Of a stretch of 42,889 nucleotides of DNA, positions 16,446 to 26,725 are shown piece by piece; positions within the stretch are counted from its first letter, which is position 1; every line of letters begins with the position of its first letter. The notes under the pieces were generated by a model. It saw only the letters and a program-made list of their open reading frames with translations. It ran no database searches and was not told the DNA's origin. The translations under genes were made by a program, and so were the position numbers. The stretch comes from Oscillospiraceae bacterium (GTDB taxonomy: Bacteria; Bacillota; Clostridia; Oscillospirales; Ruminococcaceae): assembly GCA_017442085.1 (NCBI GenBank), contig JAFSAW010000092.1, positions 1 to 42,889 on the forward strand. The letters run 5' to 3'.

Positions 16446-16531
16446 AAATAACATCCTTTTAATTGTTTTCTCTATAAAAATTGCAGTTTTTAAACAAACC
16501 AAATACATCAGCAACAGCTGACGTGTTGCAT

Positions 16532-16560
16532 ATTATATATAATACTTATTAATTTGTCAA
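16532..16560 (-). promoter_or_regulatory. Consensus promoter of the FMN-binding lipoprotein gene
   Basis: Perfect TTGACA (complement of 16555-16560) and TATAAT (complement of 16532-16537) with 17-bp spacing. The leader would be about 80 nt. The rest of the 342-bp gap up to 16787 is AT-rich; a TTGACA at 16637-16642 facing the Gx gene lacks a well-spaced -10. Confidence 0.8.
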
Positions 16561-16787
16561 TTTTTGCAGAAATATGTTTACAAAAAATTTACATATACAA
16601 TAAGTAAAAGTATACGGGGCTATGAATAAAAGATTATTGACATAAATATAAATATAACTTAAAATTATGATAATGCGGTATTATGTGAAAAAACAGGGCA
16701 ATTGGTAAAATTCACTAAACAATCACGCAAAAATTACAAATTTTACACAAAACAGCGAATAATATTAATTGTACAGAGGTAATATTA

Positions 16788-17291
16788 ATGGCGAAGAATA
16801 AAACCAGAAAGCTTACAACAATGGCAATGCTTTTTGCACTGGCTATTGTTCTGTCTTTTGTGGAAAGTCTTATTGCTCCTATGTTTGCATTGCCGCCGGG
16901 TGTAAAGCTTGGTCTTGGCAATATAGTGGTTATGTACTGTATGGTGTACATGGGCTACAGCAGTGCGTTTCAGATTTCGGCACTCAAAGGTCTGTTTGCT
17001 TTTCTGACACGCGGCTTTACAGCAGGTGTACTCAGCTTTACAGGCGGCATATTTTCCATCACAATTATGTATCTGCTCAAGAAGCTTTTCGGCGAAAAGA
17101 TAAACTATCACACACTGTCGGTGTTTGGTGCACTTTTCCACAATATCGGTCAGCTTACAGCATTTGCAGTTATGTTTACAAATGCAGCACCGCTGGCATA
17201 TCTGCCTGTGCTTACAGTTTCGGCTGTGGTTATGGGCCTTGTTACAGGTTCAACCCTTAAGGTTGTTATTCCTGCACTTAAAAGATTATAA
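16788..17291 (+). CDS. Gx transporter family membrane protein
   Basis: A 167-residue protein with about five membrane spans of the family annotated as Gx transporter or heptaprenyl diphosphate synthase component I. Characteristic segments are LALAIVLSFVESLIAP, PGVKLGLGNIVVMY and TRGFTAGVLSFTGGIFSI. The fold resembles ECF-type small-molecule transporters, and these genes often sit with FMN-binding proteins in clusters linked to quinone synthesis or extracellular flavin electron transfer. The divergent FMN-binding lipoprotein fits that. The start follows AGAGGT by seven bases. Its stop is only 36 bp before groES with no terminator between, so the chaperonin genes may be read from the same transcript. 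Substrate unproven. Confidence 0.88.
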   Translation: MAKNKTRKLTTMAMLFALAIVLSFVESLIAPMFALPPGVKLGLGNIVVMYCMVYMGYSSAFQISALKGLFAFLTRGFTAGVLSFTGGIFSITIMYLLKKLFGEKINYHTLSVFGALFHNIGQLTAFAVMFTNAAPLAYLPVLTVSAVVMGLVTGSTLKVVIPALKRL

Positions 17292-17327
17292 AATTGTTTA
17301 ATATAAACCCAAAGGAGAAATATAACA

Positions 17328-19258
<1,931 letters not shown>

Positions 19259-19270
19259 TATTTAACAAAA

Positions 19271-19316
19271 ATACCCTGTATGGAATTAATTGTTCCGTAC
19301 AGGGTATAATTTTTTA
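19271..19316 (+). terminator. Terminator of groESL
   Basis: A 15-bp stem (19271-19285 with 19293-19307, one G-T pair), a seven-base loop and a T-tract at 19310-19316 lie 12 bp after the groEL stop. Confidence 0.92.
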
Positions 19317-19335
19317 TAAAAAACAATTTATACTA

Positions 19336-19364
19336 TTTACACATTCAAATAGTTATGATATACT
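19336..19364 (+). promoter_or_regulatory. Promoter of the degV gene
   Basis: TTTACA (19336-19341) and TATACT (19359-19364) with 17-bp spacing, about 72 bp before the DegV start. Confidence 0.65.
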
Positions 19365-19436
19365 CTACATATGGTTTTTGAAACTATATTAAAATGTTTG
19401 TGAAAACATTTTCACGTTTGAGAGGAAATTATTGAT

Positions 19437-20291
19437 ATGAATAAAAATATTGTACTGCTTGCCGAAACCGGCTCTGACATAACACCGGAAATTGCTGCAA
19501 AATATGGCATTTATATAGTACCTATGCATGTTCAGATGGGGGACAAAACCCTTGATGACGGTACTTTCCCGCCGGAAGAGGTGTGCGAATACTACGAAAA
19601 AACAGGCAAGGTGCCAAAGACAAGCGGCTCCACACCGGAGGATTTTGAGATTATTCTTGATAAAATTCATGCAGAACATCCCGATAAACATATATTCTAT
19701 CTTGCATATTCTGCTGTTACAACCTGCTCTTATCACAGCTGTGTCATAGCAAGTGAAGACCGTGATTATATCACCTGCTTTGATACAAAACAGGTTTCGG
19801 TAGGCCAGGCTGCATTTGTAATGGAAGTTGCAGAATTCCTTAAAAACAACCCTGATGCACAGATTGATAAAGCAGTAGAATTTGCAGAAAATCTTATGGA
19901 TAAGGTGCATATGGCCTTTATTCCCGAAAATCTGGACTATCTGCGTGCAGGCGGACGTGTAAGCAATGTTGCAGCTCTTATCGGCAATCTTATCGGTCTG
20001 CATCCTTGTATCGAGATTGAAAACGGTTATCTCCTTGCAAAAAAGAAATACCGCGGCTCCTTTAACCGCGTTATTCCGCAGCTTATCAAAGAACACGGTG
20101 AAAAATATGGTCTTGACAGAGAAAAACTTTACCTTATATGGACACCGGGTTTCAGCGATGAACTTAAAGCGGTTACAGAAAATGCTGCAAAGGCAGAAGG
20201 TTATAAAGAAATCATATGGATGAAAACAGGCTGTGTAATCACCTGCCACGGCGGCAAAGGTGCTTTTGGCATTGTGGGATTTAATAAATAA
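19437..20291 (+). CDS. DegV family fatty-acid-binding protein
   Basis: A 284-residue DegV-family protein of usual length. Signatures are LLAETGSDITPEIAAKYGI at the N-terminus, VPKTSGSTPEDFEII (the TSxPS-type loop that contacts the ligand carboxylate), and LDYLRAGGRVSNVAALIGNL near residue 163. Family members bind a single fatty acid; FakB proteins are the DegV subgroup that presents fatty acids to FakA kinase for phospholipid synthesis. No fakA is nearby, so whether this is a FakB is unknown. AGAGGAAA precedes the ATG. Cytoplasmic, monocistronic. Confidence 0.92.
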   Translation: MNKNIVLLAETGSDITPEIAAKYGIYIVPMHVQMGDKTLDDGTFPPEEVCEYYEKTGKVPKTSGSTPEDFEIILDKIHAEHPDKHIFYLAYSAVTTCSYHSCVIASEDRDYITCFDTKQVSVGQAAFVMEVAEFLKNNPDAQIDKAVEFAENLMDKVHMAFIPENLDYLRAGGRVSNVAALIGNLIGLHPCIEIENGYLLAKKKYRGSFNRVIPQLIKEHGEKYGLDREKLYLIWTPGFSDELKAVTENAAKAEGYKEIIWMKTGCVITCHGGKGAFGIVGFNK

Positions 20292-20400
20292 TATAAAAAA
20301 CAAACGGTATGGTTAGCGACCTCCAGACAAGAAAACACAAACCCAATTTCAGGCACAAAAAGGCTGTTACTGCGTCAGCAACACTTGCATTACACAAAGT

Positions 20401-20436
20401 AGTGCTGCGTGTCTTTTCCTTGTACCAGCACTTTTT
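20401..20436 (+). terminator. Possible terminator after the degV gene
   Basis: AGTGCTG (20401-20407) pairs with CAGCACT (20426-20432) around an eighteen-base loop and is followed by TTTT. It lies about 110 bp beyond the degV stop in a 265-bp stretch (20292-20556) that has no convincing gene; the T-run supports termination but the loop is long. Confidence 0.45.
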
Positions 20437-20457
20437 GTGCAAAAATGGGCAAAAATG

Positions 20458-20494
20458 TACCCACCAAATCACTTTTACAGTGTTTTGGTGGGTA
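20458..20494. terminator. Bidirectional terminator between the degV and mscS genes
   Basis: TACCCACCAAA (20458-20468) pairs perfectly with TTTGGTGGGTA (20484-20494), and CAC/GTG inside the loop extends it. T-rich sequence follows on both strands, so it can stop the plus-strand degV message and the minus-strand MscS message that ends at 20557. Confidence 0.8.
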
Positions 20495-20556
20495 TTTATG
20501 TTTTCTTATCAGGATGCCGCTTGTTCCCATACCTTTTTTACTGTAATTATAGTCAT

Positions 20557-21639
20557 TTAACTGTTTTCCACTATGATTGTCTGTGTATTGAATGCAAAAT
20601 CAGAACCGCTTGTTTCCACAACATCCATAATCATATATTGTATTTCTTCCTTGAGTGCAAAATAGTCTGCAGCGCCTGTAAGGTAGGTGTGATACTGCAC
20701 CACAACATCAAGGCTGGAGGCGTTGAAATTGTCAAACCACACCATAATATTGTCTTTTTTAATGCTGTCGTACTTAAGCAGATTGGCCTTGATATCATCA
20801 CATATTTTCTGCAGTGTTTCTTTTTTTGTGCCGTAAACAAGACCTATTGTAATTCTTGTTTTGCGCACATTCATCTTGGTCCAGTTTGTTACACTGTCTC
20901 CGCCAAGCTTTGAGTTTGGCACCGAGATAAGTGCATTGTCAAAGGTTCTTATGCGGCAGCTGCGGAAGCTCATTTCTTCAACAATACCTTCCATGCCTGC
21001 TACGCTTATCCAGTCGCCTATTGCAAAAGGTTTGTCAAACAGAATTACAACACCGGCAAAAAGATTGCTTGCGGTATCCTGGGCAGCCAAAGCCAGAATA
21101 ACACCGCCAAGGCCAAGGCTTGTCAGCAGACCTGTAACGTCAAAACCAACCTCTTTAAGCAAAATGGCAACGATAAGAAAAATAACTATAACCTTTGCAA
21201 TTTTTATAAAAAACTGAAGAAGTGTTTTGTTTTCACTTTCGCTGAATTTTTTTGAAAAATGCTGAATGTTTTCAACTATATTTACGGCAATCATACCCAG
21301 TATCACAATAACAGCAAGGCGATATACCTTTGTTGTAAAAGCAGTAACAACTGCATTTGTTTCAACACTGAAAGGGATAAGCATAATTGCTGTAACTATG
21401 CCTGTAGCTGTAATAAAATAATTTATAGGTTTGCTTATTGCCGCTACAACAGCCTTTTCAATATTTTCGTTTTTGATTTTAAGAATTTTTTGAGTTATAA
21501 AACTTGCCTTACTGCTTATAACATTTGCTACAATCTTAAATACTGCAAAAACCAGAACAGCACTTACAAGACCGATAAGAAAATCGGGCAGGGTAGGGGC
21601 ATCAAGTATTTTAAAATATATTTCATTAATTTTACTCAT
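20557..21639 (-). CDS. MscS-family mechanosensitive channel
   Basis: A 360-residue small-conductance mechanosensitive channel. It has four or so N-terminal membrane spans, then the pore helix and beta domain signature GLGGVILALAAQDTASNLFAGVVILFD split here as LGGVILALAAQDTASNL and AGVVILFDKPFAIGDWI near residues 185-220, followed by IVEEMSFRSCRIRTFDN and ISVPNSKLG. It opens under membrane tension to release solutes. The start at 21639 is preceded by GGAGGTG. This is one of two MscS homologues in the window (the other at 30403) and they differ clearly in sequence. Confidence 0.93.
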   Translation of the reverse strand: MSKINEIYFKILDAPTLPDFLIGLVSAVLVFAVFKIVANVISSKASFITQKILKIKNENIEKAVVAAISKPINYFITATGIVTAIMLIPFSVETNAVVTAFTTKVYRLAVIVILGMIAVNIVENIQHFSKKFSESENKTLLQFFIKIAKVIVIFLIVAILLKEVGFDVTGLLTSLGLGGVILALAAQDTASNLFAGVVILFDKPFAIGDWISVAGMEGIVEEMSFRSCRIRTFDNALISVPNSKLGGDSVTNWTKMNVRKTRITIGLVYGTKKETLQKICDDIKANLLKYDSIKKDNIMVWFDNFNASSLDVVVQYHTYLTGAADYFALKEEIQYMIMDVVETSGSDFAFNTQTIIVENS

Positions 21640-21738
21640 AAAACACCTCCGCTGATATATACTGCTATTTTATCAGCAAAAAAACAATATATCAACACAA
21701 ATAATCTGTTTTTCACATAATAAATACATATAAAGCAG

Positions 21739-21766
21739 TTGACAATCATATACAAAATGGTATTAT
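21739..21766 (+). promoter_or_regulatory. Promoter of the ribU transcription unit
   Basis: TTGACA (21739-21744) and TATTAT (21761-21766) with 16-bp spacing; transcription would begin close to the 5' edge of the FMN riboswitch. Confidence 0.7.
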
Positions 21767-21775
21767 ATTAACAGA

Positions 21776-21894
21776 AAGTCTGTTTCAGGGCGAGGTGCAA
21801 TTCCTCACCGGTGGTATAGCCCACGACCGCTTGCAAGCGCTGATCTGGTGAAATTCCAGAGCCGACGGTACAGTCCGGATGAAAGAACCAGCTA
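21776..21894 (+). ncRNA. FMN riboswitch (RFN element)
   Basis: The conserved RFN blocks are visible in order: CAGGGCGAGGTGCAATTCC, then CACCGGTGGTATAGCCCACGA, GAAATTCCAGAGCCGACGGT, and CAGTCCGGATGAAAGAACCAG closing the aptamer, each split here below the length limit. FMN binding should promote the adjacent terminator and shut off ribU when flavin is plentiful. With its terminator and promoter it explains the 355-bp gap 21640-21994. Confidence 0.96.
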
Positions 21895-21906
21895 TTGTTG
21901 CTTTTT

Positions 21907-21946
21907 AAGCCCTGATTGCATATGCAGTCGGGGCTTTTGTTTTTGC
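21907..21946 (+). terminator. Terminator of the FMN riboswitch expression platform
   Basis: AAGCCCTGATTGCA (21907-21920) pairs with TGCAGTCGGGGCTT (21923-21936, two wobble pairs) and is followed by TTGTTTTT. The 5' arm's CCCTGA complements the CAGGG block at the aptamer start, giving a possible antiterminator switch. Confidence 0.85.
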
Positions 21947-21994
21947 AAAAGCTAACACTCGGAAAACAGACCTCATAATTTTGGAGGTAAAAAT

Positions 21995-22585
21995 ATGAAA
22001 AGAACAAACACAAGAAAACTTACATCTGTTGCAATGCTTGCGGCAGTATCCACAGTGCTGATGTTTTTCAGCTTTAATGTGCCGCTTATGCCAAGTTTTA
22101 TCAAAATGGACCTGTCCGAACTGCCTGCTTTGATTGCATCCTTTACATTCGGCCCGGTTGCAGGGGTTACGGTGTGCCTTATTAAAAATCTTATCAACGT
22201 TTTCTTTACAACAACAGGGGGCGTTGGTGAAATTTCCAACTTTCTCCTTGGCAGTATGTTTGTTGCACCTGCGGGCTTTATCTATCAGAAGATGCGCACA
22301 AAAAAAGGTGCGATGATTGCTTCTGTAATTGGCGCTGCAACAATGGCGGTTTTGTCCATATTCACAAACTATTTTGTAGTATATCCTGTATATTCCAACC
22401 TTATGGCACCTATGGAAGCCATTATCGGCGCATACCAGGCAATCAACCCTAATGTTGAAACTTTGCTTGACGCACTTATCTGGTTCAATATGCCATATAC
22501 ATTTATCAAAGGTATGCTCAGTGTGGTTATAACAATGTTTATCTACAAACCGCTGGCACCAATTCTTCGTGGTAAAAATCACTAA
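21995..22585 (+). CDS. ribU: Riboflavin ECF transporter S component RibU
   Basis: A 196-residue, roughly six-span substrate-capture protein of the ECF transporters. It starts KRTNTRKLTSVAMLAAVSTV and contains FIKMDLSELPALIASFTFGP, the hallmark region of RibU where riboflavin is bound, then LIKNLINVFFTTTGGVGEI. It imports riboflavin with the shared ECF module (EcfA/A'/T), not present in this window. The gene lies directly behind an FMN riboswitch, which supports the vitamin specificity independently. GGAGGT precedes the ATG. Confidence 0.95.
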   Translation: MKRTNTRKLTSVAMLAAVSTVLMFFSFNVPLMPSFIKMDLSELPALIASFTFGPVAGVTVCLIKNLINVFFTTTGGVGEISNFLLGSMFVAPAGFIYQKMRTKKGAMIASVIGAATMAVLSIFTNYFVVYPVYSNLMAPMEAIIGAYQAINPNVETLLDALIWFNMPYTFIKGMLSVVITMFIYKPLAPILRGKNH

Positions 22586-22593
22586 AAATATTG

Positions 22594-22622
22594 TTGACAA
22601 GTTGTATATTGTCACATATAAT
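22594..22622 (+). promoter_or_regulatory. Consensus promoter of metK
   Basis: Perfect TTGACA (22594-22599) and TATAAT (22617-22622) with 17-bp spacing, so transcription starts about 15 nt before the SAM riboswitch. It lies immediately after the ribU stop. Confidence 0.85.
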
Positions 22623-22643
22623 ATTATTTGAAAATTGAATTTA

Positions 22644-22739
22644 ACTTATTAAGAGTGGCAGAGGGAATTGGCCCTGCGAAGCCCGGCAACCTGCATATGC
22701 AAGGTGCTAAATCCAACGGTAAAAAACCGAGAGATAAGT
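22644..22739 (+). ncRNA. SAM-I (S-box) riboswitch
   Basis: The S-box core is clear: ACTTATTAAGAGTGGCAGAG, then GGCCCTGCGAAGCCCGGCAAC, CTGCATATGCAAGGTGCTAA and the closing GAGATAAGT that pairs with the 5' strand (P1). It senses S-adenosylmethionine and, when bound, should let the following terminator form to reduce metK expression. Confidence 0.96.
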
Positions 22740-22746
22740 ATTTATA

Positions 22747-22779
22747 GCTCACAGGTTTTTGCCTGTGAGCATTTTATTT
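22747..22779 (+). terminator. Terminator of the SAM riboswitch
   Basis: GCTCACAGG (22747-22755) pairs with CCTGTGAGC (22762-22770), followed by ATTTTATTT. It lies 8 bp after the aptamer and 53 bp before metK. Confidence 0.88.
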
Positions 22780-22831
22780 GTTTAAAAAGTTAAGTTCTCA
22801 ATATATTACATTGAAAAAAGGAGTACAAACT

Positions 22832-23980
22832 ATGGCAAAAATGTTATTCACATCCGAATCTGTAACAGAAGGTCATCCAGATAAAATTGCAGACCAGATT
22901 TCTGATGCAGTGCTTGATGCTATCCTCGAAAAAGACCCTAACGGCCGTGTTGCCTGCGAAACAAGCGTAACAACAGGTATGGTTTTCTGTATGGGCGAAA
23001 TTACAACAAGCTGTTATGTTGATTTTCCAAAAATTGCAAGAAAGGTAGTTGAAGAAATCGGCTACACACGTGCAAAATTTGGCTTTGACAGCGAAACAGT
23101 TGCAGTTCTCACAGCTATTGACGAACAGTCTCCTGATATCGCTATGGGTGCAAACGACACTGTTGGCGGCGCAGGCGACCAGGGTATGATGTTCGGCTAT
23201 GCCTGTGACGAAACAGAAGAACTTATGCCAATGCCAATTTCCCTTGCACACAAAATGGCAAAACGTCTTGCAGAAGTAAGAAAAACAGGTGTTGTTGACT
23301 ATCTCCGTCCTGACGGCAAAACACAGGTTACAGTAGAATACAACGACGGCGTGCCAACACGTGTTGACACAGTTGTTCTTTCCACACAGCACGCACCTGA
23401 AGTTACACTGGAACAGATTAAAGCAGATATGATGGAATATGTTATCAAACCAATTATTCCTGCACATCTTCTTGACGAAAACACAAAATATCACATCAAC
23501 CCAACAGGCCGCTTTGTTGTTGGCGGTCCACAGGGTGACTCCGGTCTTACAGGCAGAAAAATCATTGTTGATACATACGGCGGTTATGCACGTCACGGCG
23601 GCGGTGCATTCAGCGGCAAAGACCCGACAAAAGTTGACCGCAGTGCTGCTTATGCTGCAAGATATGTTGCAAAAAACATCGTAGCAGCAGGCCTTGCAAA
23701 AAAATGCGAAGTTCAGATTGCTTATGCTATTGGTGTTGCAGAACCTGTTTCTGTGCTTGTTGATACATTCGGCACAAACACAGTACCGGAAGAAAAAATC
23801 TCCGAAGCAGTAAGCAAGGTGTTTGACCTTCGTCCGCAGGAAATCATCAAAACTCTTGACCTGCGCAAACCAATCTACCGCAAGCTTGCAGCTTATGGTC
23901 ACATCGGCCGTGAAGACCTTGGCGTTAAATGGGAAGAAAGAGACAAGGTTGATGCTCTTCTTGCAGCAGTTAATGCTTAA
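22832..23980 (+). CDS. metK: S-adenosylmethionine synthetase
   Basis: A 382-residue methionine adenosyltransferase, which makes SAM from methionine and ATP in the cytoplasm. Diagnostic motifs are [18 protein letters not shown] (residues 9-26, with the metal/phosphate-site His and Asp), [12 protein letters not shown] near 115 and [19 protein letters not shown] near 258. The start at ATG 22832 is behind AAAGGAG; the frame is open further upstream but that segment overlaps the riboswitch leader. Control is by the SAM-I riboswitch above. Confidence 0.98.
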   Translation: MAKMLFTSESVTEGHPDKIADQISDAVLDAILEKDPNGRVACETSVTTGMVFCMGEITTSCYVDFPKIARKVVEEIGYTRAKFGFDSETVAVLTAIDEQSPDIAMGANDTVGGAGDQGMMFGYACDETEELMPMPISLAHKMAKRLAEVRKTGVVDYLRPDGKTQVTVEYNDGVPTRVDTVVLSTQHAPEVTLEQIKADMMEYVIKPIIPAHLLDENTKYHINPTGRFVVGGPQGDSGLTGRKIIVDTYGGYARHGGGAFSGKDPTKVDRSAAYAARYVAKNIVAAGLAKKCEVQIAYAIGVAEPVSVLVDTFGTNTVPEEKISEAVSKVFDLRPQEIIKTLDLRKPIYRKLAAYGHIGREDLGVKWEERDKVDALLAAVNA

Positions 23981-24026
23981 TTAAAAAACAAATGATATTC
24001 ATATAGCAGAATATCCATAAAATGCG

Positions 24027-24058
24027 AAAGCCAGGCTGTTTAATGCAGCCTGGCTTTT
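24027..24058. terminator. Bidirectional terminator after metK
   Basis: A perfect 12-bp stem (24027-24038 with 24046-24057) around a seven-base loop. It ends metK on the plus strand and also lies about 50 bp beyond the last gene of the minus-strand run ending at 24106. Confidence 0.85.
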
Positions 24059-24105
24059 ATAGTTTCCGAGCATATATGTAAAATATTGACGTATGACTGT
24101 CTGTG

Positions 24106-25143
24106 CTAGTGTACCCTTTCAACAACGTGTCCCATATACTCAAGATCTTCCTCTGTCATAAACAGATACATAAAATATCCGTCACGGTAGTGATCAGATA
24201 GTTCGGGATCATCGTACCAGGTTATGTCCAGATATACATAGCCTTCCGTTGTTTCAACACGGTTCCAGGCATGGTCACCATTTATTGTGGTGCCGCTGCA
24301 GCTCCAGCAGGATATACCCTCACGCCTGCAAAGTTCGTAAAAAGCCTCGGCATAACCCTTGCATACACAGCTTTGCTGCACAAGAGCAGCATAGGCAGGA
24401 TATGACGAAGCAAGTGTAACAAACTCGTAGTCATATTCGGTTACCAATGATATAACAAAGGCAAAATAACAGCATTTGTCATAGTTGCTCATATTCTGGG
24501 GCATCTTTTCAATTATGCGGTCTACCACAGCGTAATAAAAATCCACCTCTGCTTTTATTGCATCACGGTCATCAGTTATATCGTTAAGCCAGCCGCCAGG
24601 CATATAATAACCGTCCTCGTAGGTTTTCCAACCCATCTGTGTATCAGAGTAAAGGGAAAGCTGCCCGTAGTCTATGTCAAGCGCATCTGTTGCGTCTACA
24701 AAATTTCCGAAGAAGTATTCAACGTCATAATCGTCTTCGTTAAAATAATAGTCTTCGTAGGCAAGGGTGCGTTCAAGAACTGTATCGTAAATATACAGTG
24801 TAAGGGGGTCGGTTATTTCATCGCGCTTTTTGGGCCGTGCTGAATAGTCACAGTCCAGAATATCAAATCTGCGTTCGTGTTCTCCAACAGTGTTCAGTAT
24901 AACCACAGCCTGTTTTATATACGGGTCAATATACTCTGCCGCTCTTTGTGCAATTTCATCAGAAAAAGTTTCGTTTTCTTCAAAAATTACGGCATATCGG
25001 TTCATATTGATTTCAGCAGACTGCCTGTCAACTGGTGAGGTTTCTGAAATACTGTCTGCAGGAACAATTGTGTCCATTGTACAGGAAGAAAAGATAAATA
25101 CACACATCAAGAGCAATGTCATACATATATTTTTTCTGTTCAT
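24106..25143 (-). CDS. Transglutaminase-like domain lipoprotein
   Basis: A 345-residue lipoprotein (lipobox cysteine in IFSSCTMD). The C-terminal third is a transglutaminase/protease-like domain with the full triad: Cys in QQSCVCKGYAEAFYELC near residue 258, His in INGDHAWNRVE near 290, Asp in VYLDITWYDDP near 303. Proteins of this kind act outside the cell as peptidases or cross-linkers. The N-terminal 170 residues have no recognisable domain. Its start is 2 bp after the preceding gene's stop, so it is translationally coupled as the last gene of the minus-strand run. Its substrate is unknown. Confidence 0.85.
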   Translation of the reverse strand: MNRKNICMTLLLMCVFIFSSCTMDTIVPADSISETSPVDRQSAEINMNRYAVIFEENETFSDEIAQRAAEYIDPYIKQAVVILNTVGEHERRFDILDCDYSARPKKRDEITDPLTLYIYDTVLERTLAYEDYYFNEDDYDVEYFFGNFVDATDALDIDYGQLSLYSDTQMGWKTYEDGYYMPGGWLNDITDDRDAIKAEVDFYYAVVDRIIEKMPQNMSNYDKCCYFAFVISLVTEYDYEFVTLASSYPAYAALVQQSCVCKGYAEAFYELCRREGISCWSCSGTTINGDHAWNRVETTEGYVYLDITWYDDPELSDHYRDGYFMYLFMTEEDLEYMGHVVERVH

Positions 25144-25145
25144 TA

Positions 25146-25700
25146 CTATCCAACCTCTGTATCTTGTATTTCAATAAGAAATTTATCTTTTGCGTATGAC
25201 GACATAACATCCGCTATGCTGTCCAAAATTTCAGTTCCGTTTTGGGGCATTTCTTCTGTAGATACACGCACATATTCACCATTGCTGTAATACTTGCATA
25301 CTTTAAGTATACCGTCTGCACTTACAGTGTTTTTCATATCGTTCCATCGGTTAAGATGATGTTTTTCTATAATTTTGTAACAACTTTCTGCCGCTTCATA
25401 AGGTACAAGATAGTCTGTGTGATTTTCGTCTGTGTCTTTATTATCCTTGCTGTATACACTCAGCCTAATCATATCACTGTTTTCTGTTGTATAAAGCACC
25501 AGTTCAAAGTATCCGCTGTCGTCAGCAGCTTTTTCAGTGCGGTAACAGTCTATAAGCATTGTTCCTGCAGGCAATGCTTTAATATTATTTTCATTTTTAT
25601 CGCCTGAACAGCCTGCAAGCATAGCAGTGGATGCAAATACAACTGCGATAAAAGCAACTGCAAATACTACGCTGCCTCTTGTAAGTGTTAATAAACTCAT
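25146..25700 (-). CDS. Lipoprotein of unknown function
   Basis: A 184-residue protein with a hydrophobic leader and lipobox cysteine in AMLAGCSGD near residue 31. The mature part (VLYTTENSDMIRLSVYSKD, then KIIEKHHLNRWNDMKN) is a small beta-rich domain I do not recognise. Its general layout recalls the two paralogues at 27370 and 27973, but similarity is too weak to claim by eye. Ribosome site AAGGCGGT, a recurring variant in this cluster. It is directly coupled to the transglutaminase-like gene. Confidence 0.7.
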   Translation of the reverse strand: MSLLTLTRGSVVFAVAFIAVVFASTAMLAGCSGDKNENNIKALPAGTMLIDCYRTEKAADDSGYFELVLYTTENSDMIRLSVYSKDNKDTDENHTDYLVPYEAAESCYKIIEKHHLNRWNDMKNTVSADGILKVCKYYSNGEYVRVSTEEMPQNGTEILDSIADVMSSYAKDKFLIEIQDTEVG

Positions 25701-25732
25701 ATTATACCGCCTTAAGAAATCTATACATAAAA

Positions 25733-26683
25733 TTATTTTTCACCAAGCAGTGATTTCTTAAGACGTTCTTTGAACAATTGATAATCAACAGTTCTTACAA
25801 CAGTACTGTTTGCATCAGGTACTTTATAGTCTATAGAAAGCGGTGCATTTACGTCATATATAATAACCTGACCATAAGCAGGTTCTTCCATTGTACAGCA
25901 GTAGCAATATGCAGAAAGGGAATTTACAACAATATCACTCCACAATGCAACGCCCATAGCCACGGCGTCAGGCAGATCAACAATATGCTGCCCTCTATTG
26001 TTAAGGTTGTAGGATAAAAGTGCCTTTGTGCAGTCCACCGCAAATTTGGACATAACGGTGCCGTTTGCCAGTTCTTCAAGGTCTTCTTTATTAAGAGCAG
26101 CAGGCCCAAGACAAAGGTCAAAACCTACGATTGTAATTGGAATGCCGCTGTCCAGCATTACAGCATAGCTGTCGGCATCAACATAAACGTTGAATTCAGC
26201 AACAGGAGATGAGTTGCCAGGCCCAAAACCTGCTGTGCCCATAGACCATATATGTTTTACCATCTTCATGGCCTCTCGGTCCTTCATAATCGCAAGGGCA
26301 ATATTGGTAGCAGGCCCAAGGGCAACAATTTCCACTTCGCCCGGATATTTGCGTGCTGTTTCCACAATAAAATCCACAGCATGTTTTGTTTCAGCTGTTC
26401 CTTGAGGATGAATAAGGTTCTGGTCGCCCATACCATCCTTGCCGTGTACACCGTCTGCCATAACAAGAGGACGGCGGATTGGTGCTGCGGCACCCGGATA
26501 TACCTTTATATCTTCACCGCAAACTTCAAGTGTCTGCAAAGCATTTTTTGTTGCCTGTTCAAGAGAGATATTGCCTGCGAGTGTTGTGATGCCTAAAATT
26601 TCAACATCAGGGGAAGCAACTGCCATCATAATGGCGGAAGCATCATCGCTGCCTGTATCAGTATCAATAATAAATTTTCTCAT
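25733..26683 (-). CDS. Inosine/uridine-preferring nucleoside hydrolase family enzyme
   Basis: A 316-residue nucleoside N-ribohydrolase, which splits nucleosides to base and ribose in the cytoplasm. The calcium-binding signature DTDTGSDDA is at residues 7-15, and the substrate loop GPGNSSPVAEFNVYVDADSY near 155-174. The C-terminal metal Asp lies in LPDAVAM; the His that precedes this Asp in the classical enzyme is absent, as in some other bacterial members. GGAGG sets the start. Its presence beside 5'-nucleotidase genes further right suggests nucleotide breakdown is a theme of the region. Base preference cannot be read. Confidence 0.9.
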   Translation of the reverse strand: MRKFIIDTDTGSDDASAIMMAVASPDVEILGITTLAGNISLEQATKNALQTLEVCGEDIKVYPGAAAPIRRPLVMADGVHGKDGMGDQNLIHPQGTAETKHAVDFIVETARKYPGEVEIVALGPATNIALAIMKDREAMKMVKHIWSMGTAGFGPGNSSPVAEFNVYVDADSYAVMLDSGIPITIVGFDLCLGPAALNKEDLEELANGTVMSKFAVDCTKALLSYNLNNRGQHIVDLPDAVAMGVALWSDIVVNSLSAYCYCCTMEEPAYGQVIIYDVNAPLSIDYKVPDANSTVVRTVDYQLFKERLKKSLLGEK

Positions 26684-26725
26684 ATTATACCTCCTGAGAT
26701 TTTATCTGCAAGTTATTTAATCTGT

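Noticed and set aside
17292..17327. CIRCE operator expected before groES
   Set aside because: Looked for TTAGCACTC-N9-GAGTGCTAA here and across the Gx upstream region; not present.
20281..20472. Short minus-strand frame (63 codons) after the degV gene
   Set aside because: It overlaps both terminator hairpins, has no ribosome site and no protein-like pattern; treated as non-coding.
22844..23902. 352-codon open frame antisense to metK
   Set aside because: Shadow of a certain metK gene, Cys-rich and without domain features.
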